This document shows positions 1 to 6,200 of a DNA stretch of 14,762 bases, piece after piece. A program made the position numbers and the translations under genes. A model generated the notes under the pieces. It saw nothing but the letters and a program-made list of their open reading frames with translations. It was not told where the DNA came from and made no database searches. Each line of letters opens with the position of its first letter. Position 1 is the first letter of the stretch. Source of the stretch: Thiotrichaceae bacterium UBA7359 (GTDB lineage: Bacteria > Pseudomonadota > Gammaproteobacteria > Eutrophobiales > Eutrophobiaceae); contig CAJJDJ010000126.1 in NCBI GenBank assembly GCA_905182825.1, positions 1 to 14,762 of the forward strand, in the 5' to 3' direction.

Positions 1-949
1 GAGTCAAGTAATTGTGATAAATAATTTCATCATTGCTTGAGAACTGGAGTCGACCATTAATATATAGACTGGTGATTGGTTGAATACCCTTTCCTACTTT
101 GCGTTCTGTTAGTGTCAGGTGCTGATAGGGTGTTATTTTCGTATAAACAACCTTGTCTTTAAAAAATGAAGAACCCATTCCTTCGGTGATAGTTGTGCTA
201 AAAAATCCTATCGTTATTAACAGTGCGGTTAATCCGACGTGCGCTAAAAATAATAGTTTTGGCCTATTAAGGTACTTTTGATAACGAAACAGAAAAATGA
301 AGCCAATAAATATATTGACTGACGCAGTTCCTACTGCTGAAACAATAATAGGCTGTTTTAAACAAAAAATTACCCATATAGCCGCACCCACACCCGCACC
401 AATATAATCTGCACCATAAATAGTGCCTGTGTTGTGCGTTAAATGTCGCTCATAAATAACTTCACGAATTCGTGCAATAAGTGGTATTTCCATTCCAATC
501 ATGACTCCAAGAAAGAAGCCACAGATAAAAGGTGTGTAGTAAACAAAACTCTGTAATAACTGAATTATGCCCCCATCTGTCGTGATACTACTATGAAGGC
601 CATATATTTCTTGTAATTGCTGAGGTAGCGAGTAACTCAAGCTAATAATTCCTGCAACAATCAATATTGATGTGGCACCAAAAAAACCAATTAATAACTC
701 GAGAACAGTAAACCCAGTAAATGGATCTTTTATAAGTTTTGCTGCAAACGCGCCAATACCCATGGAAACAATCATTATTCCAATCATGGAATATATGGCG
801 CTATCTACAGCACCAATGACACGTCCAGCATAGTGAGACAATAAATATTCATAAATGAGTCCACATGCCGCTAACACTGACATAATTCCGATAAGTGTTA
901 TGTCATGCGATAGCTTTGAGTCTTTTTTATTGCCTAATAAAGAATTCAC
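1..949 (-). CDS. speE: Membrane-anchored polyamine aminopropyltransferase (spermidine synthase family), C-terminus cut by window edge
   Basis: The 316 visible codons begin with about seven hydrophobic segments (roughly residues 17-37, 52-72, 82-106, 138-158, 180-197, 201-222 and 232-252). They are followed by the start of an aminopropyltransferase domain: a TPYQHLTLTER segment near 273-283 and LYINGRLQFSSNDE near 295-308, typical of the N-terminal strands of spermidine synthases. The family transfers the aminopropyl group of decarboxylated AdoMet to putrescine or a similar amine. The catalytic aspartate region lies beyond the window. The reading frame is open back to a TAG, leaving only TTG (952) or GTG (949) as starts. 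I chose GTG because a GGA lies 8 bases upstream. The ATG at about 957 is in another frame and stops after three codons. The gene follows the DUF350 gene by 21 bases and ends the visible polyamine operon. The function is well supported; the exact amine substrate is not known. Confidence 0.85.
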   Translation of the reverse strand, partial: MNSLLGNKKDSKLSHDITLIGIMSVLAACGLIYEYLLSHYAGRVIGAVDSAIYSMIGIMIVSMGIGAFAAKLIKDPFTGFTVLELLIGFFGATSILIVAGIISLSYSLPQQLQEIYGLHSSITTDGGIIQLLQSFVYYTPFICGFFLGVMIGMEIPLIARIREVIYERHLTHNTGTIYGADYIGAGVGAAIWVIFCLKQPIIVSAVGTASVNIFIGFIFLFRYQKYLNRPKLLFLAHVGLTALLITIGFFSTTITEGMGSSFFKDKVVYTKITPYQHLTLTERKVGKGIQPITSLYINGRLQFSSNDEIIYHNYLT

Positions 950-970
950 CAATCCATTCCACTAAATTCC

Positions 971-1876
971 TTAAATAATTGAATCGAGCATTTCTACTAA
1001 TGGATTCAATATAATTGCCATTGATATGAAAATTTGAGCTTCAATGAAGGCCACACCAATATTTTTTTGATTATCAACTTCTTCAACAACATTGATACCA
1101 ATGAGAATAAAGCGTCTTGCTATAGCTGCAAGAATCGTAATAAAAATAACGATTGCGATGGAAACCAAAAGCCATATTCCTGCTGATATCATTAACGTAT
1201 CTGGCATGTAACTCACTAAATGAGAGCTTGCGCTTACGCCGAGTGCCGCAGCTAAGATGTGACCAGCGTAACGTATAGACAATGCTGGGTTTCCTGCTTT
1301 AATTACATCCTGAAGACGTTCACCATTGTGTCGTCGCATATAAATTTGTGAACGCATCCTTGTTATCAGTAACAAAATTATCTGAGATGCAAAAAAGATA
1401 AAAACAACTGATAGTAAGCCTTCAGCTGATTCAGTCTCAATCCACTTTATAGATGTTGAAATGATTATGCCTAAAGATAAATAATTTGCAGCTTGGACTA
1501 TACCTGCTGAAATATTTTCGTTTGAAATTTCATCTTTCAATGAAAATCGATTAAAGATAACGAAATCATTAATCAATTTGCCTATCCATAACAAGACGAT
1601 ACCTGCGAATGCGTATATCAAGACATTGGTGGCTTCAGTCAAAAGACTGTCACTCGGTGCACCGTCAACTGCTGCGGCAATGATCATGGCTAACGCTAGT
1701 GCACCACCAGCAAAAGCAACACCATAGGCGAAGTTATCTTTCTTTGATAGCTCGTCACTTGTATTGACCCCTTCTATAAGGCCTTTGATCCATCGAAAAG
1801 CACTGATTGCTATTACTGATAAAACGAGATCGAGACATATCACGCTGACGACCCATATTAAGTTGTTATCTAACAT
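971..1876 (-). CDS. DUF350 family inner-membrane protein with two DUF350 repeats
   Basis: This 301-residue protein is strongly hydrophobic, with about eight membrane segments (near 7-27, 50-70, 84-103, 125-143, 153-171, 200-218, 226-250 and 272-292). The segment FAYGVAFAGGALALA near residues 49-63 is the glycine/alanine-rich signature of DUF350. The second half repeats the pattern less clearly, with a loop ending in NIGVAFIEAQIFISMAIIL near 272-290. An AGGAG ribosome site lies at 1883-1887, six bases from the ATG. It lies 14 bases after the lipoprotein gene and 21 before the aminopropyltransferase gene. DUF350 proteins (YjfL in E. coli belongs here) are of unknown biochemical function but recur beside polyamine and ATP-grasp amidoligase genes. 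A role in envelope polyamine chemistry or transport is inferred from context only. Confidence 0.85.
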   Translation of the reverse strand: MLDNNLIWVVSVICLDLVLSVIAISAFRWIKGLIEGVNTSDELSKKDNFAYGVAFAGGALALAMIIAAAVDGAPSDSLLTEATNVLIYAFAGIVLLWIGKLINDFVIFNRFSLKDEISNENISAGIVQAANYLSLGIIISTSIKWIETESAEGLLSVVFIFFASQIILLLITRMRSQIYMRRHNGERLQDVIKAGNPALSIRYAGHILAAALGVSASSHLVSYMPDTLMISAGIWLLVSIAIVIFITILAAIARRFILIGINVVEEVDNQKNIGVAFIEAQIFISMAIILNPLVEMLDSII

Positions 1877-1882
1877 AATTTT

Positions 1883-1887
1883 CTCCT
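1883..1887 (-). promoter_or_regulatory. Shine-Dalgarno site of the DUF350 gene
   Basis: AGGAG on the minus strand, six bases before the ATG ending at 1876. It is the strongest ribosome site in the polyamine operon and fixes the start of the DUF350 protein. Confidence 0.75.
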
Positions 1888-1890
1888 GAA

Positions 1891-2850
1891 TTATTTACCG
1901 CGACGACCGCTACGGGAAGTTCTTGACGATGAGTTTCGAGTCGTACTTTGAGAGCTATTTTTTTTATACGCGCTACTAAATTTAGCTCTTGTGGGTCTTG
2001 GTTTTGCTGAGGTAGAAGAACCGCCTATTCTCTTTTTAGCATAAGGACTCGTAAATTTTTTTCCTGATTTTTGGAATTTATTTTTTGCTGTAGCTTGTGT
2101 TGCCCGTTGGCTTTTAAATTGAGAGGGTGACGTATAATGACTTCTACCATAATCATTATAATAACTGTAGCCACGGTTATTTGACCAAGAAGAATAATAG
2201 GTCGGTCGTCCAAAATTACTGAACATCGAATACATCCCATACCAAGCCCAAAAAGAGGTGCCGTCATTTCTTCTTTGCCAATTTCCGTAATTTGGATTAC
2301 CAATCAACTGGTTTCCAGTTCCAGAATCAGCATTTCCATTTGCTCTATCACTCGCTTCTTTACTTAATGCTTCTACACGAGGTAGTTTGCCATTTGACAT
2401 GTCGGCGATGACATTGATTGGATCTGTGAGCATCATATTGTAGATTGCTGGGTTTGCTGCATCGGATATTAACGCTAGCTCTTGAGCGATATTTTCAGTT
2501 GCCAATTTTCCGTTAGCAGGTGCTGACGTAGATATCGCAAGCGATTTTTTTAATCTGTCAGCAAGACCTAGATAAATAGGCCCTCTCGAGGTTGAATCAA
2601 GAGCTAACGCGTCAATAAGTTCAATTAATCCCGACTCACTATTTTTTACAGTATCGGCATACATTTTTAATATACCTGTGTTCTTAACCAGTCCTTTATC
2701 GATATGATCTTTTAGTTGAGCAACCGAACGCTGCGCTTTCGTCGTGTAGACCTCCAGTTCTTTAGTTAGAAGTTCTTCCTGTGAAGTGCATCCAGATATT
2801 GACATTGCGAATACAATTAACAGGCACAATATGTTGAATTTTTTTTTCAT
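1891..2850 (-). CDS. Predicted lipoprotein with low-complexity Tyr/Ser and basic Arg/Ser/Lys tail
   Basis: With the start at 2850 the protein has 319 residues. It opens with a KKK-charged signal sequence and a lipobox ending ISGC, so Cys21 is the predicted lipidated residue. Residues about 25-175 look helical and include clusters of Lys, Glu and Asp. From about 195 onward the sequence changes to aromatic, Asn, Ser and Gly-rich stretches (FWAWYGMYSMFSNFG, YYSSW, YSYYNDYG). It then becomes a strongly basic Ser/Thr/Arg/Lys tail ending SRSGRRGK. An in-frame ATG at 2865 overlaps the speD stop as ATGA. However, a GGAG at 2856-2859 sits five bases before the 2850 ATG, and starting there gives a normal signal peptide. 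I do not recognise a family. Its place between speD and DUF350 suggests an envelope partner of the polyamine system, which is inference. Confidence 0.8.
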   Translation of the reverse strand: MKKKFNILCLLIVFAMSISGCTSQEELLTKELEVYTTKAQRSVAQLKDHIDKGLVKNTGILKMYADTVKNSESGLIELIDALALDSTSRGPIYLGLADRLKKSLAISTSAPANGKLATENIAQELALISDAANPAIYNMMLTDPINVIADMSNGKLPRVEALSKEASDRANGNADSGTGNQLIGNPNYGNWQRRNDGTSFWAWYGMYSMFSNFGRPTYYSSWSNNRGYSYYNDYGRSHYTSPSQFKSQRATQATAKNKFQKSGKKFTSPYAKKRIGGSSTSAKPRPTRAKFSSAYKKNSSQSTTRNSSSRTSRSGRRGK

Positions 2851-2855
2851 AGTAA

Positions 2856-2859
2856 CTCC
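2856..2859 (-). promoter_or_regulatory. Shine-Dalgarno site that decides the lipoprotein start
   Basis: GGAG on the minus strand, just after the speD stop, five bases before the ATG at 2850. It lies downstream of the alternative ATG at 2865, so it supports the shorter form. Confidence 0.6.
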
Positions 2860-2861
2860 AG

Positions 2862-3269
2862 TCATGTAACAGTTTCCTTAGTCTTTATTTTTTCATTATC
2901 GTTTAAGCTTCCAGCATCACGACTTATCAGTTGTATCCTAAAACTCTCAGGCTTCAAATTTTTAGTGATGACGTGCGCTGCTTTTTCAGTTTCACAATCG
3001 CCGCACATAAAAACATCAAATGCGGCATAGTTCTTTTCTGGCCAAGTGTGTACTGTAATATGAGATTCAGTGAGCACTAATACACCTGTTATGCCACAAC
3101 CTTCTCCGAAATGGTGAAAGTTGGATGACAGCACAGTGGCGTTTGCTGCATGGGCTGCCGAGTGAAGTAATTCGAGCATTTCCTGCTCATCAAAATGCGA
3201 CACTGCCCCTTTACAGTCGATGATTGCATGCTTGCCAGGAGCATACATATTATTTTTTATAATCGACAT
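2862..3269 (-). CDS. speD: S-adenosylmethionine decarboxylase proenzyme
   Basis: This 135-residue protein is a compact prokaryotic AdoMet decarboxylase. It decarboxylates S-adenosylmethionine to give the aminopropyl donor used by spermidine synthase. The processing site is visible as TES at 67-69: cleavage between Glu68 and Ser69 should give a beta chain and an alpha chain capped by pyruvoyl derived from Ser69. His74 (in ITVHTWPE) and Cys89 (in VFMCGDC) match the processing histidine and catalytic cysteine of the Thermotoga enzyme (Ser63, His68, Cys83) at a constant offset of six. The N-terminus carries GKHAIIDCKG, also typical. It is the first gene of the minus-strand polyamine operon. Its stop overlaps the longer possible start of the lipoprotein gene. 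The start is preceded by a weak GGA nine bases upstream. Confidence 0.95.
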   Translation of the reverse strand: MSIIKNNMYAPGKHAIIDCKGAVSHFDEQEMLELLHSAAHAANATVLSSNFHHFGEGCGITGVLVLTESHITVHTWPEKNYAAFDVFMCGDCETEKAAHVITKNLKPESFRIQLISRDAGSLNDNEKIKTKETVT

Positions 3270-3355
3270 AATATGTCCATATTTAATATATCAGTTTGCA
3301 TATTAAAAAATCATAATTAAACTAAATTGATGATAATTTTAAAATACATGACTTT

Positions 3356-3619
3356 ATGAAGCGTAAAAAAACTATCACACAAGGACTCGTCGCTCGAGAA
3401 AAAAAAGTGAGCCGATACCTGAAGCTTAGAAAAAAACTTCGTGTATTATCATTTGAGGAGATCTCTGAACGATTAAAATTAATAGACATTATTCAAAGCC
3501 GAGAGAACTTAAGTAATAAGTTCCAGACGGGTAGAATAAGCGCCTCATTATTGTTTTCTATCCTTGATGTCATGAATGAAGAATTCATTGACCTACAAGA
3601 TTTAAATAAATCAATATAG
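3356..3619 (+). CDS. Small DUF6471-like protein
   Basis: This 87-residue basic protein has a Lys/Arg-rich N-terminus (residues 1-28), then a segment near 29-82 that resembles DUF6471. The pattern is a helix-turn-helix-like FEEISERL, then ENLSNKFQTGRISASLL, which matches the family's usual E-x-N-[LI]-x-N-K-x-x-x-G-[KR]-[FI]-[ST]-A pattern, and then a final short helix. DUF6471 proteins are small and uncharacterised, with a look of Cro/C1-type DNA-binding folds; binding to DNA is not shown. The gene is divergent from speD, with 86 bases between them. No clear ribosome site precedes the ATG. A minus-strand reading frame overlaps its 3' half, but that translation resembles nothing and I treat it as a shadow. 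The pattern match is from memory, so confidence is moderate. Confidence 0.6.
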   Translation: MKRKKTITQGLVAREKKVSRYLKLRKKLRVLSFEEISERLKLIDIIQSRENLSNKFQTGRISASLLFSILDVMNEEFIDLQDLNKSI

Positions 3620-3796
3620 TCTGCTTCTATTGTGTATTCAAAGACTTTCATCTTAACATTAATCCCTTTGTGAGTTTTGAAACCTTTGATAAATCTCATC
3701 ATCAAAAGAAGCAAGAAGGTCACGTTCTTTTCGCATCGTAAAAATGACAACCTATAGTTCAATATTATTAGTCTTTCTCGTTAAAACCCACACAAA

Positions 3797-3872
3797 TGGT
3801 GCCGGAAAGAGGATTCGAACCTCCGACCTACTATTTACGAAACAGTTGCTCTACCAACTGAGCTATTCCGGC
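3797..3872 (-). tRNA. tRNA-Thr (anticodon CGU)
   Basis: The minus strand folds as a complete 76-base cloverleaf. The acceptor stem pairs GCCGGAA with TTCCGGC, the D stem pairs GCTC with GAGC, and the anticodon stem pairs ACTGT with ATAGT including one G-U. The anticodon loop is TTCGTAA, giving anticodon CGT, which reads ACG. The T arm is GGAGG-TTCGAAT-CCTCT. The discriminator is A and the CCA end is encoded (3797-3799). It starts 23 bases after the stop codon of the Fur-family gene on the same strand, so it may be co-transcribed with it or have a promoter inside the end of that gene. I see no strong terminator after it. Confidence 0.97.
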
Positions 3873-3895
3873 ATTTTGTAAAAATATAAAAAAAA

Positions 3896-4336
3896 TTACG
3901 TCGAATTTTTTACTCGAACAACTACATCAATACCCGATTGCACTGTGTTTTCAGGTAATGACGATTTTGGGTTTAAGCTCATTTCGTCAATTTCAAAATC
4001 AGATAGTTCACCCGTATCTTCATTGTAATAATGGTGATGATGCGAAGTGTTTGAATCATAAAAAATCTTTATGGGATCAATACTTACTTCTCGAATCAAT
4101 CCTTTTTCAACAAAAAGATTCAATGTGTTATATACAGTTGCCTTTGAAACATGCACATCACTCTCATTAACAAATGTGAGGACTTGTTCTGCTGACAAAT
4201 GTTGAGGTTTATTCAGCATTACCCTAGCTATCTCATTTCTCTGAAACGTAGGATTGATATCGCATTTGAGTAATTGCACCTTGATATAATTTTCGCTGTC
4301 CTTCGTAAAATCCTGCTTGTTGGTTTTTTCACTCAT
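3896..4336 (-). CDS. Fur-family transcriptional regulator, Irr-like
   Basis: The 146-residue protein has a Fur-type winged helix: QRNEIARVML near 32-41, HLSAEQVLTFV near 46-56 and the recognition helix SKATVYNTLNLFVEKGLI near 64-81. These are followed by a HHHHYYNEDTGEL segment near 99-111. The CxxC zinc motifs of Fur, Zur and PerR are absent; the only cysteine is Cys25. A histidine run followed by an aromatic pair and an acidic segment, plus a FYDSNTSHHHH context, resembles the Irr iron-response branch, where heme status controls activity. The final part (about 112-146) is short. Thus an iron or heme-linked repressor or activator is likely, but oxidative-stress sensing cannot be excluded. 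The gene follows thiO on the same strand by 61 bases and precedes tRNA-Thr. No Shine-Dalgarno site is seen at the ATG. Confidence 0.85.
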   Translation of the reverse strand: MSEKTNKQDFTKDSENYIKVQLLKCDINPTFQRNEIARVMLNKPQHLSAEQVLTFVNESDVHVSKATVYNTLNLFVEKGLIREVSIDPIKIFYDSNTSHHHHYYNEDTGELSDFEIDEMSLNPKSSLPENTVQSGIDVVVRVKNST

Positions 4337-4342
4337 AAAGAC

Positions 4343-4348
4343 ATTATA
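4343..4348 (-). promoter_or_regulatory. Possible -10 element directly before the Fur-family gene
   Basis: A consensus TATAAT on the minus strand lies only six bases before the ATG at 4336. If used, transcription would begin at or very near the start codon, giving a leaderless message, which fits the missing ribosome site. No convincing -35 element lies 16-18 bases upstream, so this may be chance in AT-rich DNA. Confidence 0.3.
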
Positions 4349-4372
4349 ATAGAAGCTAATAAGAAAAAGGGG

Positions 4373-4394
4373 ATGATACTACTCAGATTATCAT
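4373..4394. promoter_or_regulatory. Inverted repeat between thiO and the Fur-family gene (operator or weak terminator)
   Basis: ATGATA (4373-4378) and TATCAT (4389-4394) form perfect six-base arms around a ten-base spacer. On the minus strand the repeat starts a few bases after the thiO stop and is followed by CCCCTTTTTCTT, so it could be a weak terminator for thiO. Its TGATAAT-like arm and its position upstream of the Fur-family gene also fit an autoregulatory operator. The two options cannot be separated by eye. Confidence 0.4.
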
Positions 4395-4397
4395 TTA

Positions 4398-5495
4398 TCA
4401 CGCGATTTCAGCTGCATTTATCTGCCTACGAAGAGAAAACTCATCGATCTCCATAAACGAAAAATCACCAGAGAACATGTCCGCTAATAATAATGCCGAT
4501 GAAGGCCCCTGTAGTATTCCCTTACGAAAATGTCCTGTATTAAAATAGAGATTTTTAAAATTTGGGACTAAACCGATAAATGGTTTTTCAGTATCAGTCG
4601 AAGGTCTTAAACCAGACCAATGCTTTACGAGAGTTGCGTTTTTTAGTTTTGGCCAAACGCTAACAGCCCAGCTTTGTAGCTCTAGCTGCGCGGTCAATGT
4701 CGTTTTTTTATCAAAACCAATATCTTCCACTGTACTGCCAATCAACACATGTCCATCTTGCCTCGGAATCAAGTAATGGCCACCATCCAATATTATTGTC
4801 CGTAAGACCGATTCAATGGGTTTAACACAGATCATTTGCCCATGAATAGGTTTAATATTCATATCAACACACTTGTCTCCCAGTACTAATTTACTCCAAG
4901 CACCAGCAGTAATAATCACCGAGTCAGCGGATAGCTTACCGCCTTTATATTCTACTTGCTCACACCGACCAGCGTTCATAACGAACTTATTAATAGTTGT
5001 GTTTTCATAAAGTGAAACCGACATTTTTTTTAAGCTCTCGCGCAGTGCTACTAACAACCTGGGCGGTCTAATCTGAGCAATTTCTGGAAGCAAAACAGCC
5101 TGATCAGGAAGGGTTATATCAGCACTCAGGTTCTCTATTTTTCCTATTACTTTTATACACTTACTCCGTGCCCAATAATTTATATCGTTAACATGCTTCG
5201 CTTCTATTATAACAAGTCCTGATTTCACATATTCAGGATCAATACCCACCTCGTCAGTTAATGATTTTATAAAGTGTGGGTAATATGATTTGCCATGCTC
5301 AGACAACTCAGCAGACGCCGAGTTTTCTGACCATGGACGCATAGAGGATAGTATACCTCCTGCCGCCCAACTTGCTTCTTTACCTAATGTGTTCTTCTCA
5401 ATAAGGGCAACGCTTGCACCGCGAACAGCTAATTCACGAGCAGTGGTCATGCCAATGATACCGCCACCTATAATAATAAAATCGTATTTAATCAT
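4398..5495 (-). CDS. thiO: Glycine oxidase ThiO (FAD-dependent, DAO family)
   Basis: This 365-residue protein begins with the dinucleotide-binding motif IIIGGGIIGMTTARELA at residues 7-23, followed by an acidic strand end (ALIEK, Glu33) that would bind the FAD ribose. KEASWAAGGILS near 39-50 is the usual flavin-contact segment of the DAO/GlpD family. The C-terminal NTGHFRKGILQGPSSALLLA near 322-341 is the ThiO-type flavin and substrate segment. The enzyme oxidises glycine to the imine used in the thiazole branch of thiamine synthesis, releasing hydrogen peroxide. Its length is normal for the family. No other thiamine gene is in the window. It is divergent from the minor pilin operon; the same neighbourhood, a DAO-family gene beside fimT/fimU, occurs in Pseudomonas aeruginosa. 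No strong Shine-Dalgarno site precedes the ATG. A CRP-like site is centred 17 bases upstream of the start. Confidence 0.9.
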   Translation of the reverse strand: MIKYDFIIIGGGIIGMTTARELAVRGASVALIEKNTLGKEASWAAGGILSSMRPWSENSASAELSEHGKSYYPHFIKSLTDEVGIDPEYVKSGLVIIEAKHVNDINYWARSKCIKVIGKIENLSADITLPDQAVLLPEIAQIRPPRLLVALRESLKKMSVSLYENTTINKFVMNAGRCEQVEYKGGKLSADSVIITAGAWSKLVLGDKCVDMNIKPIHGQMICVKPIESVLRTIILDGGHYLIPRQDGHVLIGSTVEDIGFDKKTTLTAQLELQSWAVSVWPKLKNATLVKHWSGLRPSTDTEKPFIGLVPNFKNLYFNTGHFRKGILQGPSSALLLADMFSGDFSFMEIDEFSLRRQINAAEIA

Positions 5496-5501
5496 AATCT
5501 A

Positions 5502-5523
5502 AAATGTGAGCTCGTTCACAATA
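5502..5523. promoter_or_regulatory. CRP/Vfr-type binding site
   Basis: The core TGTGAGCTCGTTCACA (5505-5520) matches TGTGA-N6-TCACA perfectly, and the flanks AAA on the left and ATA on the right fit the 22-base consensus well. It is centred at 5512.5, in the divergent gap between thiO (start 5495) and the minor pilin operon (start about 5652). CRP-family regulators such as Vfr bind this sequence with cAMP and are known to control type IV pilus functions in gammaproteobacteria. Whether it activates the pilin genes, represses thiO, or both, cannot be read from the sequence. Confidence 0.7.
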
Positions 5524-5577
5524 GTTAGAAGCGCTTCACCATTCATCACTCAAAAACCACCGTTTATCTAATTAAAC

Positions 5578-5605
5578 TTTAATGTTTCTCTATACCTGCT
5601 ATACA
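5578..5605 (+). promoter_or_regulatory. Possible extended -10 promoter of the minor pilin operon
   Basis: TGCTATACA (5597-5605) is an extended -10 motif (TGnTATAnT-like), with a poor TTTAAT -35 at 5578-5583 and a 16-base spacer. The expected start near 5612 would place the CRP-like site about 100 bases upstream. Other weak -10 candidates exist (TATACC at 5591, TATAAA at 5612), so the assignment is tentative. Confidence 0.3.
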
Positions 5606-5651
5606 TGTCAGTATAAATGATTATGAATAATTTAATCAGTTGGGGTAAATG

Positions 5652-6179
5652 ATGAAACTCGAACATGCTGACTTTAGGGGTTTTACCCTCTTAGAATTAA
5701 TGATAGTAGTCGCAATAGCCGGAATATTAGCTGCTGTCGCAATACCAAGTTATTCAACAATGGTGCAAAATAATTGTTTGACTACAAAAGCCAACTTACT
5801 CGTGAATTATCTCTCATATGCGAGAAATGAAGCATCAACAATGAATAGAAACTTTAGTTTGAGAGCTGTTGATGTTACTGGAAATCCTGTTACTGACTGG
5901 ACTGATTTTTGGCAAATTAGAGCGAGAGAGCCTGACGCAGCAAACGCCGATGGCTTAAGTGTTGGTGACAGAACTATTAAAAGTATTCAGCTGGAGTGTC
6001 AGGCAACAACTATAACGGAGACTACCAACCAAGGCGTCTTTACCTATGCTGCGGATGGTCGCATTAACTCCTCCGCTGTCTTTGATATTTGCGATGCTAG
6101 AGACGGTGAAACAGGCAGACGAATACAGGTTTCTATTACAGGTCGGCCTCAATTAGACCCAGAATTTGTTTGTATTTAG
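5652..6179 (+). CDS. Type IV minor pseudopilin, GspH/FimT/FimU family
   Basis: The product has a type III signal sequence: a short charged leader ending DFRG, then FTLLELMIVVAIAGILAAVA, with Glu at position 5 of the mature protein. PilD should cleave between Gly and Phe. The rest has a GspH-like domain with late motifs (GVFTYAADGRI, GRRIQVSITGRPQL) and a C-terminal cysteine (EFVCI). Other cysteines in the mature part could form disulfides. I chose ATG 5652 because the GGGG at 5642-5645 is well spaced from it; the ATG at 5649 adds only one residue. It is the first gene of the pilin operon. P. aeruginosa has two such genes here (fimT and fimU) and this window has one, so the exact symbol is left open. 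Confidence 0.88.
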   Translation: MKLEHADFRGFTLLELMIVVAIAGILAAVAIPSYSTMVQNNCLTTKANLLVNYLSYARNEASTMNRNFSLRAVDVTGNPVTDWTDFWQIRAREPDAANADGLSVGDRTIKSIQLECQATTITETTNQGVFTYAADGRINSSAVFDICDARDGETGRRIQVSITGRPQLDPEFVCI

Positions 6180-6200
6180 TAATACTAAAATAACTAAACA

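Noticed and set aside
2025..2303. Minus-strand frame inside the lipoprotein gene
   Set aside because: It is a shadow of the low-complexity tail in another frame, with no start signal.
3281..3306. AT-rich inverted repeat AATAT-N10-ATATT upstream of speD
   Set aside because: The arms are short and pure A/T in an AT-rich gap, so chance is likely; no clear promoter could be assigned there either.
3493..3762. Minus-strand open frame of 89 codons overlapping the DUF6471-like gene
   Set aside because: It overlaps the plus-strand gene in antisense, has no ribosome site, and its translation shows no domain or sensible composition.
4274..4456. Plus-strand 60-codon frame across the start of the Fur-family gene and the end of thiO
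   Set aside because: It is antisense to two well-supported genes and has no recognisable features.
5528..5537. Perfect ten-base palindrome GAAGCGCTTC next to the CRP-like site
   Set aside because: It has no loop, does not extend beyond ten bases and matches no regulator I recognise; it could be chance.
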